A DNA stretch of 42,563 nucleotides, from assembly GCA_950054195.1 (NCBI GenBank), contig CATLPG010000024.1, forward strand, positions 1 through 42,563. The letters run 5' to 3'. The translations under genes were made by a program, and so were the position numbers. The notes beneath the pieces were generated by a model. That model was given only the letters and a program-made list of their open reading frames with translations, had not been told where the DNA came from and made no database searches. Shown here piece after piece: positions 35,222 to 42,563 of the stretch (positions are counted from its first letter, which is position 1; each line of letters opens with the position of its first letter). The DNA comes from an uncultured Saccharospirillaceae bacterium (GTDB lineage Bacteria; Bacteroidota; Bacteroidia; Flavobacteriales_D; CAJJDF01).

Positions 35222-38200
35222 TTACTTAGTACCTAAATCTTGCTTATTAAGCATAAGCTTGATTTGCTCCAATTCACTTTTTAACTGGTTGTAATTTTGT
35301 TTTAATTCTTGATTTTCTATCTCAAGTTGCTTTACAGATTGCTTAACGGTTGTATTCTCAGCTTTAAATGAATTATTTTCTTTTTTAAGTGCTTCGATTT
35401 GCTCTTGTTGCTCTTTTACTGCTTCAATAAGTATTGGTGTGAATTTGCTATAATCAACTGCTTTATATCCTGTTTTTTCGTTTGTATTCACTAATTCAGG
35501 ATATACTTTTTCAACTTCTTGAGCTATTACACCTATTTGAATACCATCACCAAAACCTTTTTCTTTGTATTCTTCTTTCATAAAATAGTTTACCCCTCTT
35601 AACTTCATTAGTTTTTCTAAGGTATTATCAAGTGTGTGTATGTCTCTTTTGTATCTTCTATCAGAAGAAACAATTGTACCACTAGCCAAAATATTCCCAA
35701 CTACTTCTAGTTTTTCAGCTGGTGAATCAGTACCAATTCCAGTATAACCATTAAAATAGTTAGTATCATTTGCACCTCCTTGATAAATCCCATATTGCAT
35801 GGTAGCTCCAACATCATTAATAAACACCCCATAACCTGTATCAATAGAACCAGCTCCATTATTGAAAATACCAATACTAATGCCATATGCTGCTGATATG
35901 ATTCCAGTTGATTCATTATCCACTTGATTATGTGAGCCGTAAGCTTCAGTAATATTTCCTGTATTTAAGTTTTCGGATAAGTTTACTGCTCCATAGTTAT
36001 TTTCTATTGTTGCGGTAGGACTGTTATTTTGTCCAAAATTATAGGCTCCATGATTAAATGTAATATCACCAGTGGCACCTGGGTTATTAGTAGATAAATT
36101 ATATCCTCCAATTTGATTACTTACTGTACCGATTGAAAGGTTATCAGCTCTATTGTATGCACCCCACATTTGGGTTGCTACTCCTCCACCATTATGCTGA
36201 GCTAAGTGGTAACCACCACCTATAAGTTGTGAATTATTTGCTCCTGATTGTATCAAATAATCTAAATCTGCAAAATTTGCTCCTGTTGCTGCAGCTGCTG
36301 GTGCAAACGTAGTTCGTGTATATGAAGAATAATTGTTACCTGCAATTAAATCACTCTGATTATCTTCAACATGAAAAATATACAATGGAGCTTCTGTTCC
36401 TATACCTACACTTCCACTCTCCAGAACAGTTAATGTTGAATCAATTGTACCATCAAAATCAGTTGTAATTTGGAATCTTCCAGTAGGGTTTAATGTTCCC
36501 ACACCTACTCTTCCCCAGTTACTTCCATTTCCAGCCACATGTATTCCTGGTTTATCTACAGTTGTTAGTGATGAAGCTAAACCAATCCCATTTCCATCGG
36601 CTTGAGTAATGAATCCAAAATTGCCATTCATATTCGAGTCTAGTGCAATATTACCACCTCTAACAGAAAGTCTATCGGTTGTTGAATTAGCCCCAATTGT
36701 AACATTTCCTAATGTAAAAATATCTTCACTATTACTTGTTGGCGGCTCATTGGTTACTCTACTATACCAATCATGATCTTCTATACTATCTCTTAGAGAG
36801 TTTACAATACTGTCGTATGGCAATTTTTGAACTGTTCCATTAATATTACTTGTTAAGATATTTGAGATATCTGTGGTATCGTTGATTGTTCGGATACGAG
36901 CTTCTCCATTTACATCTAAACGATGGGTGGGATTTGTTGAGCCAATAGCTAAATAACCCAAACTATCTAATCTCATTTTTTCCGCAGAAACACCTCCATT
37001 AGCAGTATAAAACAATAGATTTCCATTAATTCCATCTCCTGTATTTCCGGTTACCTGAGCCATTTCGACACCTTGAGACTCGAAACTTAATACAGATCCA
37101 TTTGCAGGAGGACCGACATTATTGATAATAATTCTTGCTTCCGTCATATTAATCCCTTCAATATGAAGACGTGCATCAGGGGTTTCAGTTCCAATTCCAA
37201 CTCTTCCGTTATCAGTAAGTATGAAAGTTGAGTCAATTGTCCCATTTTGATCCAATGATACTTGAAATTTACCTTGTGGGTTATTAGTTCCTACCCCAAC
37301 TCTTCCCATTGTATAAATTGTATCATTTATACTGGTTGGAGCAGCATTTGTATTTACATTATAAAAATCATGATCTTCGATACTATCTCTTAGAGAGTTT
37401 ACAATACTGTCGTATGGTAATTTTTGAACTATGCCATTAATATTACTTGTTAAGATATTTGAGATATCTGTGGTATCGTTGATTGTTCGGATACGAGCTT
37501 CTCCGTTAACATCTAAGCGATGGGTGGGTGTTGTAATTCCTAAACCAACATCCCCAATATTATTTACTCTTATTCTTTGATTCCCTGAACCATCTGCAAT
37601 TATAATCGTGTTGCTTAAGCTAGAGTCGGCTGCTGCAGACCCGATTTGAGCTCCTATAAATGTATTATTACTACCTTGTCTTAAAAAACCTCCGCTATTA
37701 AATCCAACTATTGTATTAAAGTTTGCTGTAGTAGTATTTCTTGCTCCTGACCGACCAATAATTGTATTACCATTTCCATTATTAGACATAAGAGTACTAT
37801 GACCAATAGCAATATTATTATTCCCTGATTGATTACTCCTTAGTGCCACATAACCTATTGCCACATTGTCTACTCCTGATGTATTTCCTTGCATAGCAAA
37901 AGAACCAATTGAAATATTAGCTCCAGCAGATAAATTATTTGATAATGACGCATACCCTAATGCCACGTTATTTCCTCCAGAAACATTGCTTGTTAATGCT
38001 CCAGCACCTAAAGCTACGTTATTTGCACCTATATCATTCATTCGTAAAGCTCCAGCCCCAACTCCTGTATTATTTACCCCGGAAGTAGTATTATTTAGTG
38101 ATCTGAAGCCAAGTCCAGTATTAGCATTACCGGTAGTAATACTGTCTAAGGCAAAATTACCAATTGCTGTATTATTTACAAGATCATTATTACCTCTACC

Positions 38201-39955
38201 TACTCTTACTCCATTAAAGGAAGCATCGCTGTTTGCTCCGCTAGTTTCTAGCATCCAATTGGGGTTGTTTGTACCGATTCCAACATAACCATTAGTATAA
38301 ATTGTATCATTTATACTGGTTGGAGCAGCATTTGTATTTACATTATAAAAATCATGATCTTCGATACTATCTCTTAGAGAGTTTACAATACTGTCGTATG
38401 GTAATTTTTGAACTACTCCATTAATATTACTTGTTAAGATATTTGAGATATCTGTGGTATCGTTGATTGTTCGGATACGAGCTTGTCCATTAACGTCTAA
38501 GCGATTGGTAGGTGTTGTAGTTCCTAAACCTATATCATGCGTTATCAGGTCAATCGTAAGTTGATTTGAGATTGTAGGTTGACCTAAATGCATTTTAGCC
38601 AAATTATCCAACCAAAGCCCACCTGATGTTCCAGAATTGGCATTTCTCATTTCGATACCAGTATTAGTTCCTGTTATGTCACTATACCTTAAACTTATAA
38701 AAGACGTATCATTACCTACTCTAGCATTTCCACCTTGAACATTTAATGAAGCTAAAGGACTATTTGTTCCTATACCAACATTCCCCATCGTATATATTGT
38801 ATCAGTTATATTTGCAGGAGCTAAATTTGTGTTTATATTAAACCAATCTCGATCTCTTAATCCGCTTAAGTCAACTGTGTCAATCACACCATCTTCATTT
38901 ACATAAGAAAATGATGAATCTCCTATTTGAGAAACAAATGTTACTGTTTCCACACTATCGACCATAGCTTTTACATCAAGTAATGTGGTATCGCCATTCT
39001 CATCTACATAACTAATTGTGGAATCTGTATTGAATACCTCTGTTACGGTTTCTACGCTATCTACCATTGCTTGAACATCTATAACAGTCGTATCTCCGTT
39101 TTCGTCTACATAACTGATCGTGGAATCTGTATTGAATATCTCTGTTACGGTTTCTACGCTATCCACCATGGCTTGAACATCTATTACAGTGGTATCCCCG
39201 TTTTCATCTACATAACTGATCGTGGAATCTGTATTGAATATCTCTGTTACGGTTTCTACGCTATCGACCATAGCTTTTACATCAAGTACTGTAGTATCTC
39301 TGTTTTCATCTACATAACTAATCGTGGAATCTGTATTGAATACCTCTGTTACGGTTTCTACGCTATCTACCATTGCTTGAACGTCAATTAAAGTGGTATC
39401 TCCGTTCTCATCTACATAACTGATTGTGGAATCTGTATTGGTTAAACTGGTTAGAATATTAACTGAATCTCTCAGCCACTTTAATGTAGTATCATTAGTT
39501 ACTAAATTATTAGCTATAGTTGTATAAAATAAGGAGTCATTTGCTATACCAATTAAATTTGCACTAGCAGAATTACCATCTTCTATATAAACAGTTATTG
39601 TTGTTCCATTAATTGTTACAGAATCAATATTTTGATCATCAGAACCACTTGATGACATTCTTAACCACTTAGTTGAATCTGAGCTCCAGTAGTAATAACC
39701 TTCATAAACGGTATCATTACCAGCCCCAGCAGCTCCAATATTAAACACCAATAAACTTTGCACTGGTGATGGCACAGTTACCACATCATTAACATCCGTG
39801 AGTTGTATTCTGGGTATTAATATTCCTTTATCAGGGTAATCAACCTCTAATCCTGCTGATGGATCTGGATTGCCCACTGTAGGCGCAATTTTTACACCTT
39901 GAGCAAAATTTTGAACACTTAAAATGATGAAAGTCAGAAATACTATTTTTTTCAT
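35222..39955 (-). CDS. large secreted fibre protein with S74 intramolecular-chaperone domain (first gene of operon)
   Basis: A 1577-residue protein. Signal peptide ends near QNFAQ; the N-terminal module (about 19-95) is distantly like that of the two downstream proteins (GILIPRIQLTD, then GYYYWSSDSTKWL). Residues about 172-341 are five near-identical 34-residue repeats. Residues about 595-775 are head-type repeats (NNVALGYASLSNN, DNVAIGYVALRSN) like the left-handed roll of YadA-type trimers. A block encoding YDSIVNSLRDSIEDHD occurs three times. From about 1428 the S74 chaperone domain reads VSSDRRYKRDI, IGVIAQEVEKVYPELV and VDYSKFTPILIEAVKE. Ser1431 precedes Asp, and Lys is five residues on, matching the Ser/Lys autocleavage dyad known from endosialidase chaperones. 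A coiled coil (about 1510-1577) ends the protein. No T9SS domain. Likely a trimeric surface fibre; target unknown. Confidence 0.88.
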   Translation of the reverse strand: MKKIVFLTFIILSVQNFAQGVKIAPTVGNPDPSAGLEVDYPDKGILIPRIQLTDVNDVVTVPSPVQSLLVFNIGAAGAGNDTVYEGYYYWSSDSTKWLRMSSSGSDDQNIDSVTINGTTITVYIEDGNSASANLIGIANDSLFYTTIANNLVTNDTTLKWLRDSVNILTSLTNTDSTISYVDENGDTTLIDVQAMVDSVETVTEVFNTDSTISYVDENRDTTVLDVKAMVDSVETVTEIFNTDSTISYVDENGDTTVIDVQAMVDSVETVTEIFNTDSTISYVDENGDTTVIDVQAMVDSVETVTEVFNTDSTISYVDENGDTTLLDVKAMVDSVETVTFVSQIGDSSFSYVNEDGVIDTVDLSGLRDRDWFNINTNLAPANITDTIYTMGNVGIGTNSPLASLNVQGGNARVGNDTSFISLRYSDITGTNTGIEMRNANSGTSGGLWLDNLAKMHLGQPTISNQLTIDLITHDIGLGTTTPTNRLDVNGQARIRTINDTTDISNILTSNINGVVQKLPYDSIVNSLRDSIEDHDFYNVNTNAAPTSINDTIYTNGYVGIGTNNPNWMLETSGANSDASFNGVRVGRGNNDLVNNTAIGNFALDSITTGNANTGLGFRSLNNTTSGVNNTGVGAGALRMNDIGANNVALGAGALTSNVSGGNNVALGYASLSNNLSAGANISIGSFAMQGNTSGVDNVAIGYVALRSNQSGNNNIAIGHSTLMSNNGNGNTIIGRSGARNTTTANFNTIVGFNSGGFLRQGSNNTFIGAQIGSAAADSSLSNTIIIADGSGNQRIRVNNIGDVGLGITTPTHRLDVNGEARIRTINDTTDISNILTSNINGIVQKLPYDSIVNSLRDSIEDHDFYNVNTNAAPTSINDTIYTMGRVGVGTNNPQGKFQVSLDQNGTIDSTFILTDNGRVGIGTETPDARLHIEGINMTEARIIINNVGPPANGSVLSFESQGVEMAQVTGNTGDGINGNLLFYTANGGVSAEKMRLDSLGYLAIGSTNPTHRLDVNGEARIRTINDTTDISNILTSNINGTVQKLPYDSIVNSLRDSIEDHDWYSRVTNEPPTSNSEDIFTLGNVTIGANSTTDRLSVRGGNIALDSNMNGNFGFITQADGNGIGLASSLTTVDKPGIHVAGNGSNWGRVGVGTLNPTGRFQITTDFDGTIDSTLTVLESGSVGIGTEAPLYIFHVEDNQSDLIAGNNYSSYTRTTFAPAAAATGANFADLDYLIQSGANNSQLIGGGYHLAQHNGGGVATQMWGAYNRADNLSIGTVSNQIGGYNLSTNNPGATGDITFNHGAYNFGQNNSPTATIENNYGAVNLSENLNTGNITEAYGSHNQVDNESTGIISAAYGISIGIFNNGAGSIDTGYGVFINDVGATMQYGIYQGGANDTNYFNGYTGIGTDSPAEKLEVVGNILASGTIVSSDRRYKRDIHTLDNTLEKLMKLRGVNYFMKEEYKEKGFGDGIQIGVIAQEVEKVYPELVNTNEKTGYKAVDYSKFTPILIEAVKEQQEQIEALKKENNSFKAENTTVKQSVKQLEIENQELKQNYNQLKSELEQIKLMLNKQDLGTK
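36771..36931 (-). repeat. dispersed intragenic repeat, copy 3 of 3
   Basis: Encodes the YDSIVNSLRDSIEDHD region and the preceding RLDVNGEARIRTINDTTDIS stretch, nearly base-identical to 37368-37528 and 38352-38512. Confidence 0.7.
37311..37531 (-). repeat. dispersed intragenic repeat, copy 2 of 3
   Basis: Longer version of the block at 36771-36931, including the following segment encoding NVNTNAAPTSINDTIYT. Nearly identical to 38295-38515. Confidence 0.7.
37640..38180 (-). repeat. YadA-like head-repeat region in the 1577-residue protein
   Basis: About eight protein repeats of 21-24 residues follow the pattern GNNNxAxGxxALxxNxxG (for example NTGLGFRSLNNTTSG and NNIAIGHSTLMSN). The DNA copies have diverged more than the 102-bp array. 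The pattern fits a left-handed parallel beta-roll in a trimer. Confidence 0.6.
38295..38515 (-). repeat. dispersed intragenic repeat, copy 1 of 3
   Basis: Same block as 37311-37531. One difference is Gln in place of Glu in NGQARIRT. Confidence 0.7.
38933..39442 (-). repeat. 102-bp tandem repeat, five copies, in frame
   Basis: Five consecutive 102-bp units (510 bp) encode the 34-residue unit beginning NTDSTISYVDENGDTT and continuing VQAMVDSVETVTE. Long runs are base-identical between copies. Variants are confined to a few codons (for example ENG to ENR in the second unit, IDVQ versus LDVK). A degenerate sixth unit (FSYVNEDGVIDTVDLSG) follows. The unit length keeps the reading frame. Confidence 0.92.
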
Positions 39956-39975
39956 TTGGACTGCTTAATTTTCAT

Positions 39976-39983
39976 CAAAAGTA
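39976..39983 (-). promoter_or_regulatory. Bacteroidota -7 box for the fibre operon
   Basis: The minus strand reads TACTTTTG, matching TAnnTTTG, 21 nt upstream of the ATG at 39955. Transcription would begin around 39970. Confidence 0.45.
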
Positions 39984-40021
39984 CAATAAATAGATGAAAA
40001 TTAAGTACTAACACGCATATA

Positions 40022-40039
40022 TTTTAACATATGTTAAAA
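40022..40039. repeat. 18-bp perfect palindrome upstream of the fibre operon
   Basis: TTTTAACATATGTTAAAA is identical on both strands. Its centre is about 50 bp upstream of the -7 box at 39976-39983 and 46 bp downstream of the uvrB stop. It could be an operator for a dimeric regulator. As a hairpin it would be a weak terminator for uvrB. Confidence 0.5.
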
Positions 40040-40068
40040 CGATTATGTGACTTACGAAAAATACAGTA

Positions 40069-40084
40069 TCAATACAATTATTGA
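40069..40084 (-). terminator. weak hairpin after uvrB
   Basis: TCAATA (40069-40074) and TATTGA (40079-40084) make a 6-bp stem with a 4-nt loop, then TACTGTATTTTT on the minus strand. It starts 2 nt after the uvrB stop. Short and AT-rich, so only tentative. Confidence 0.3.
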
Positions 40085-40085
40085 C

Positions 40086-42083
40086 CTATAACTGTGCCTT
40101 TAATTCCGTGAGCTTATCTCTGTATTTAGCAGCCTCAATAAAATCAAATTCTTTGGCGGCTTTTTCCATTGCTTTTTGGACTTTTTGAATTTGATTTTCT
40201 ATTTGATTTTTAGTAAGGTATTTCATTTCTTCTTCTGCAGCTACCTTAACAATCTCTTTTTGCTCCTGCTCGTAGGTTCTTTTCTTGTTTACATTACTTA
40301 AAACAGACTTATTTTTCTTAATAATTGCTTGTGGAGTTATGTTATGTTTTTCATTATACGCTTGCTGCTTAGCCCTCCTTCTGTCTGTCTCTTCAATTGT
40401 TTTTCGCATGGAGTCAGTCATCTTATCCGCATACATAATTACTCTACCATTAACATTTCTAGCTGCTCTACCAACTGTTTGAACCAATGATCGCTCAGAC
40501 CTTAAGAAACCTTCTTTATCAGCATCTAAGATAATTACTAGAGAAACTTCTGGAAGATCAAGTCCTTCCCTCAATAGATTTACACCCACCAATACATCAT
40601 ACAAACCATCTCTTAAATCTTGGATAATTTCTACACGATCTAGTGTATCTACATCCGAATGGATATACCTACTTCTCACTCCTATTTTCTCTAGGTATTT
40701 TTGAAGTTCTTCTGCCATTCTTTTCGTTAGGGTTGTAACTAAAACGCGTTCATCTTTGCTAACATTTTCCTGTACTTCCTCTAAAAGATCATCAATTTGA
40801 TTTAAGCTTGGTCGAACATGAATTTGAGGATCTAACAATCCTGTAGGACGAATAAGTTGCTCAGCAATAATTCCTTCAGATTTTTCCAGCTCATAATCAG
40901 CAGGAGTTGCACTCACATAAATGGCTTGATTAAGAATTTCTTCAAATTCCTCAAATTTTAATGGACGATTATCCATAGCCGCAGGTAAACGAAACCCATG
41001 CTCTACAAGGTTAATTTTCCTCGATCGATCACCTCCATACATGGCTCTAATTTGCGGTATAGTTACGTGACTTTCATCAATGACCATTAAAAAATCATCG
41101 GGAAAATAATCTAACAAGCAGAACGGCCGTGTACCAGGTTCTCTTCCATCAAAATAGCGCGAATAATTCTCAATTCCAGAACAATATCCCAACTCTCGAA
41201 TCATTTCTAAGTCTAACGTAGTCCTCTCCTCCAAACGTTTAGCCTCTAAAGGCATACCAACTTCTTTAAAATAATCAACTCGCTCTACCATATCATGTTG
41301 AATCTGATGAATGGCAGACTGTACAGTATCTTTACTAGTAACAAATATATTTGCTGGATAGATTAAATAATTATCAAACTTCTCTATAACTGATAAAGTT
41401 GCAAGATCAAACGTTTCGATGGATTCAATTTCATCGCCCCAAAAAGTCACTTTTAAACACACATCAGCGTAAGGTAGGTTTATATCAATAGTATCTCCTG
41501 TTACTTTGAACGTACCGTTTTCTAGATTTTCTTTTGTTCTAGCGTATAAATTCCCTACCAAGTTTAATAGAAATGCATTTCGAGACACTAGGTCTCCCAC
41601 CTTAATTTCCATGATTCCTTGCTTAAAAGCTTCTGGATTACCAATACCATAAATGCAACTAACAGAAGAAACCACAATAACATCACTTCTTCCAGAAAGC
41701 AAAGCTGAGGTAGCACTTAGTCGAAGTTTTTCTATTTCCTCATTAATCGATAAATCTTTTTCAATATAAGTTCCTGTAACAGGTATATAAGCCTCTGGCT
41801 GATAATAATCATAGTAAGAAACAAAATATTCCACTTTATTCTCAGGAAAAAAGCTTTTAAACTCTCCATACAACTGAGCTGCTAGTGTTTTGTTGTGAGA
41901 TAAAATTAACGTAGGCTTATTTACTTGTTGAATGACATTTGCAATCGAAAATGTTTTTCCTGATCCTGTAACACCCAACAATGTTTGGTGTTTAGCCCCT
42001 TCATCAATTCCTTCTACCAGCTGATTGATCGCCTGTGGCTGATCTCCAGTTGGTTTAAAGTCTGATATTAAATCAAATGTCAT
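40086..42083 (-). CDS. uvrB: excinuclease ABC subunit B
   Basis: UvrB is the damage-verifying helicase-like subunit of UvrABC nucleotide excision repair. The 665 residues are the normal length. Visible are Walker A GVTGSGKT (37-44), LSHNKTLAAQLYGEF, the beta-hairpin YYDYYQPEAYIP (90-101) that inserts between DNA strands, VIDESH of the helicase core, the motif V/VI region LREGLDLPEVSLV and QTVGRAARN, and the C-terminal UVR domain (FDFIEAAKYRDKL) that contacts UvrC. All catalytic elements appear intact. The ATG lies 2 nt after the stop of the gldA-like gene, so the two are probably co-transcribed and translationally coupled. Confidence 0.98.
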   Translation of the reverse strand: MTFDLISDFKPTGDQPQAINQLVEGIDEGAKHQTLLGVTGSGKTFSIANVIQQVNKPTLILSHNKTLAAQLYGEFKSFFPENKVEYFVSYYDYYQPEAYIPVTGTYIEKDLSINEEIEKLRLSATSALLSGRSDVIVVSSVSCIYGIGNPEAFKQGIMEIKVGDLVSRNAFLLNLVGNLYARTKENLENGTFKVTGDTIDINLPYADVCLKVTFWGDEIESIETFDLATLSVIEKFDNYLIYPANIFVTSKDTVQSAIHQIQHDMVERVDYFKEVGMPLEAKRLEERTTLDLEMIRELGYCSGIENYSRYFDGREPGTRPFCLLDYFPDDFLMVIDESHVTIPQIRAMYGGDRSRKINLVEHGFRLPAAMDNRPLKFEEFEEILNQAIYVSATPADYELEKSEGIIAEQLIRPTGLLDPQIHVRPSLNQIDDLLEEVQENVSKDERVLVTTLTKRMAEELQKYLEKIGVRSRYIHSDVDTLDRVEIIQDLRDGLYDVLVGVNLLREGLDLPEVSLVIILDADKEGFLRSERSLVQTVGRAARNVNGRVIMYADKMTDSMRKTIEETDRRRAKQQAYNEKHNITPQAIIKKNKSVLSNVNKKRTYEQEQKEIVKVAAEEEMKYLTKNQIENQIQKVQKAMEKAAKEFDFIEAAKYRDKLTELKAQL

Positions 42084-42085
42084 AC

Positions 42086-42563
42086 TTAGGCATTTTGAGT
42101 TAATGACTTGAAAATATCTTCAAGTTTTTGAGTTTTAACTTGCATGCTCAAAATCAACAAATCATTCGCGTTAGCAAACTTAGAGATGTCCTTTCTGATA
42201 TCTTTTTCATGATTAGAAAACATTTCCCAAGTAGTATCATTAACCTTTGATATTTTGTGTATTCCATCAATCTTGATACTATTCTTAGAAATTGGCTTAT
42301 CAAATTCAACCAATACTACTTGTTCACTTTTATTTTTAGATAAAATATCTGTTGAGTTTTCATCAGCTAAAAGTGTTCCCCTATTAATAATAACTACACG
42401 ATCACAAAGGGCTTCAACCTCTTGCATAATGTGGGTAGAAAACATTACTGTTTTTTCTTTTCCAATATTCCTAATAACTTCTCTTATATCTGCTAGTTGA
42501 TTGGGATCTAAACCGCTTGTTGGTTCATCTAAAATTAAAATTTCTGGGTCATGAATAAGTGCT
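42086..42563 (-). CDS. gldA: GldA-like ABC transporter ATP-binding protein (5' part outside window)
   Basis: The frame is open from the window edge to TAA at 42086-42088, giving 159 C-terminal residues. It starts inside the nucleotide-binding domain: Walker B and D-loop LILDEPTSGLDPNQL, the H-loop in FSTHIMQEVEALCDRV, then a ~90-residue C-terminal extension. STHIMQEVEALCDR and DPNQLADIR are characteristic of GldA, the ATPase of the GldAFG transporter needed for gliding in Flavobacterium. Walker A and the ABC signature are beyond the window, so intactness cannot be judged. A related ABC-2 type exporter ATPase is the alternative. The internal ATG at 42445 is not the real start. Confidence 0.8.
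   Translation of the reverse strand, partial: ALIHDPEILILDEPTSGLDPNQLADIREVIRNIGKEKTVMFSTHIMQEVEALCDRVVIINRGTLLADENSTDILSKNKSEQVVLVEFDKPISKNSIKIDGIHKISKVNDTTWEMFSNHEKDIRKDISKFANANDLLILSMQVKTQKLEDIFKSLTQNA

Noticed and set aside
37866-38288. 140-codon plus-strand open frame
   Set aside because: It mirrors the YadA-like repeats on the opposite strand; its repetitive PAPxxxLF pattern is a by-product of those repeats.
39071-39391. 106-codon plus-strand frame with repeats
   Set aside because: It is the reverse complement of the 102-bp tandem array; the repeated ICIEYLCYGFYAI string is a shadow of the array.
38933-39442. CRISPR array
   Set aside because: The repeats are directly adjacent 102-bp units without spacers and lie in frame inside a coding gene.
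30620-39955. Prophage or phage tail cluster
   Set aside because: The proteins look fibre-like, but all three have signal peptides and there are no capsid, portal, terminase, integrase or lysis genes nearby.

Overview
The window comes from the chromosome of an AT-rich Bacteroidota, most likely a marine-type member of Flavobacteriales. The evidence is four secreted proteins ending in the type B (gliding-motility-associated) C-terminal sorting domain of the type IX secretion system (T9SS), a PorP/SprF-family partner, a GldA fragment, a TonB-dependent receptor with a carboxypeptidase-regulatory-like N-terminus, and several -7 boxes of the Bacteroidota form TAnnTTTG. I cannot name the species.

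Layout. Positions 1-1455 (minus) hold most of rpsA (ribosomal protein S1), cut by the window edge, with a structured leader and a good promoter. Next come a 59-residue GldL-like membrane protein with a TTG start (1603-1782, minus), which follows purC (1789-2745, minus) in the same frame. From 2812 to 17750 (minus) lie three large T9SS type B cargo proteins of 1265, 1024 and 2627 residues, built from beta-propeller, PKD/Ig-like and DUF11-like modules. At 17889-21384 (minus) is a pair of M16 peptidases, one zinc-active and one without zinc ligands and fused to a LolA-like domain.

A divergent promoter region at 21385-21592 separates this from a plus-strand block. That block carries a small carboxypeptidase-regulatory-like protein, a TonB-dependent receptor, rsgA (ribosome-maturation GTPase), a PorP/SprF protein and the fourth type B cargo protein (FG-GAP propeller, SprB repeats, PKD). 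It ends at a bidirectional terminator that contains the stop codons of two convergent genes.

From 39955 back to 30620 (minus) runs a tight three-gene operon of tail-fibre-like secreted proteins. The first has a five-copy 102-bp tandem repeat, a YadA-like head-repeat region and a C-terminal S74 intramolecular-chaperone domain with its Ser/Lys dyad. The other two are paralogues with a different conserved C-terminal module ending in a coiled coil. None has a T9SS sorting domain. The window closes with uvrB (40086-42083, minus), two bases after the stop of a partial gldA-like ABC ATPase gene.

How the parts relate. Much of the window encodes cell-envelope and surface material: T9SS cargo, a PorP/SprF protein of the kind that serves type B cargo, fibre-like proteins, an outer-membrane receptor and periplasmic or lipoprotein peptidases. 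Housekeeping genes (rpsA, purC, rsgA, uvrB) are interspersed. I see no tRNA or rRNA gene, CRISPR array, insertion sequence or prophage. The least explained element is the three-gene fibre operon, with its repeat expansions, mosaic paralogues, unknown export route and an 18-bp perfect palindrome upstream.
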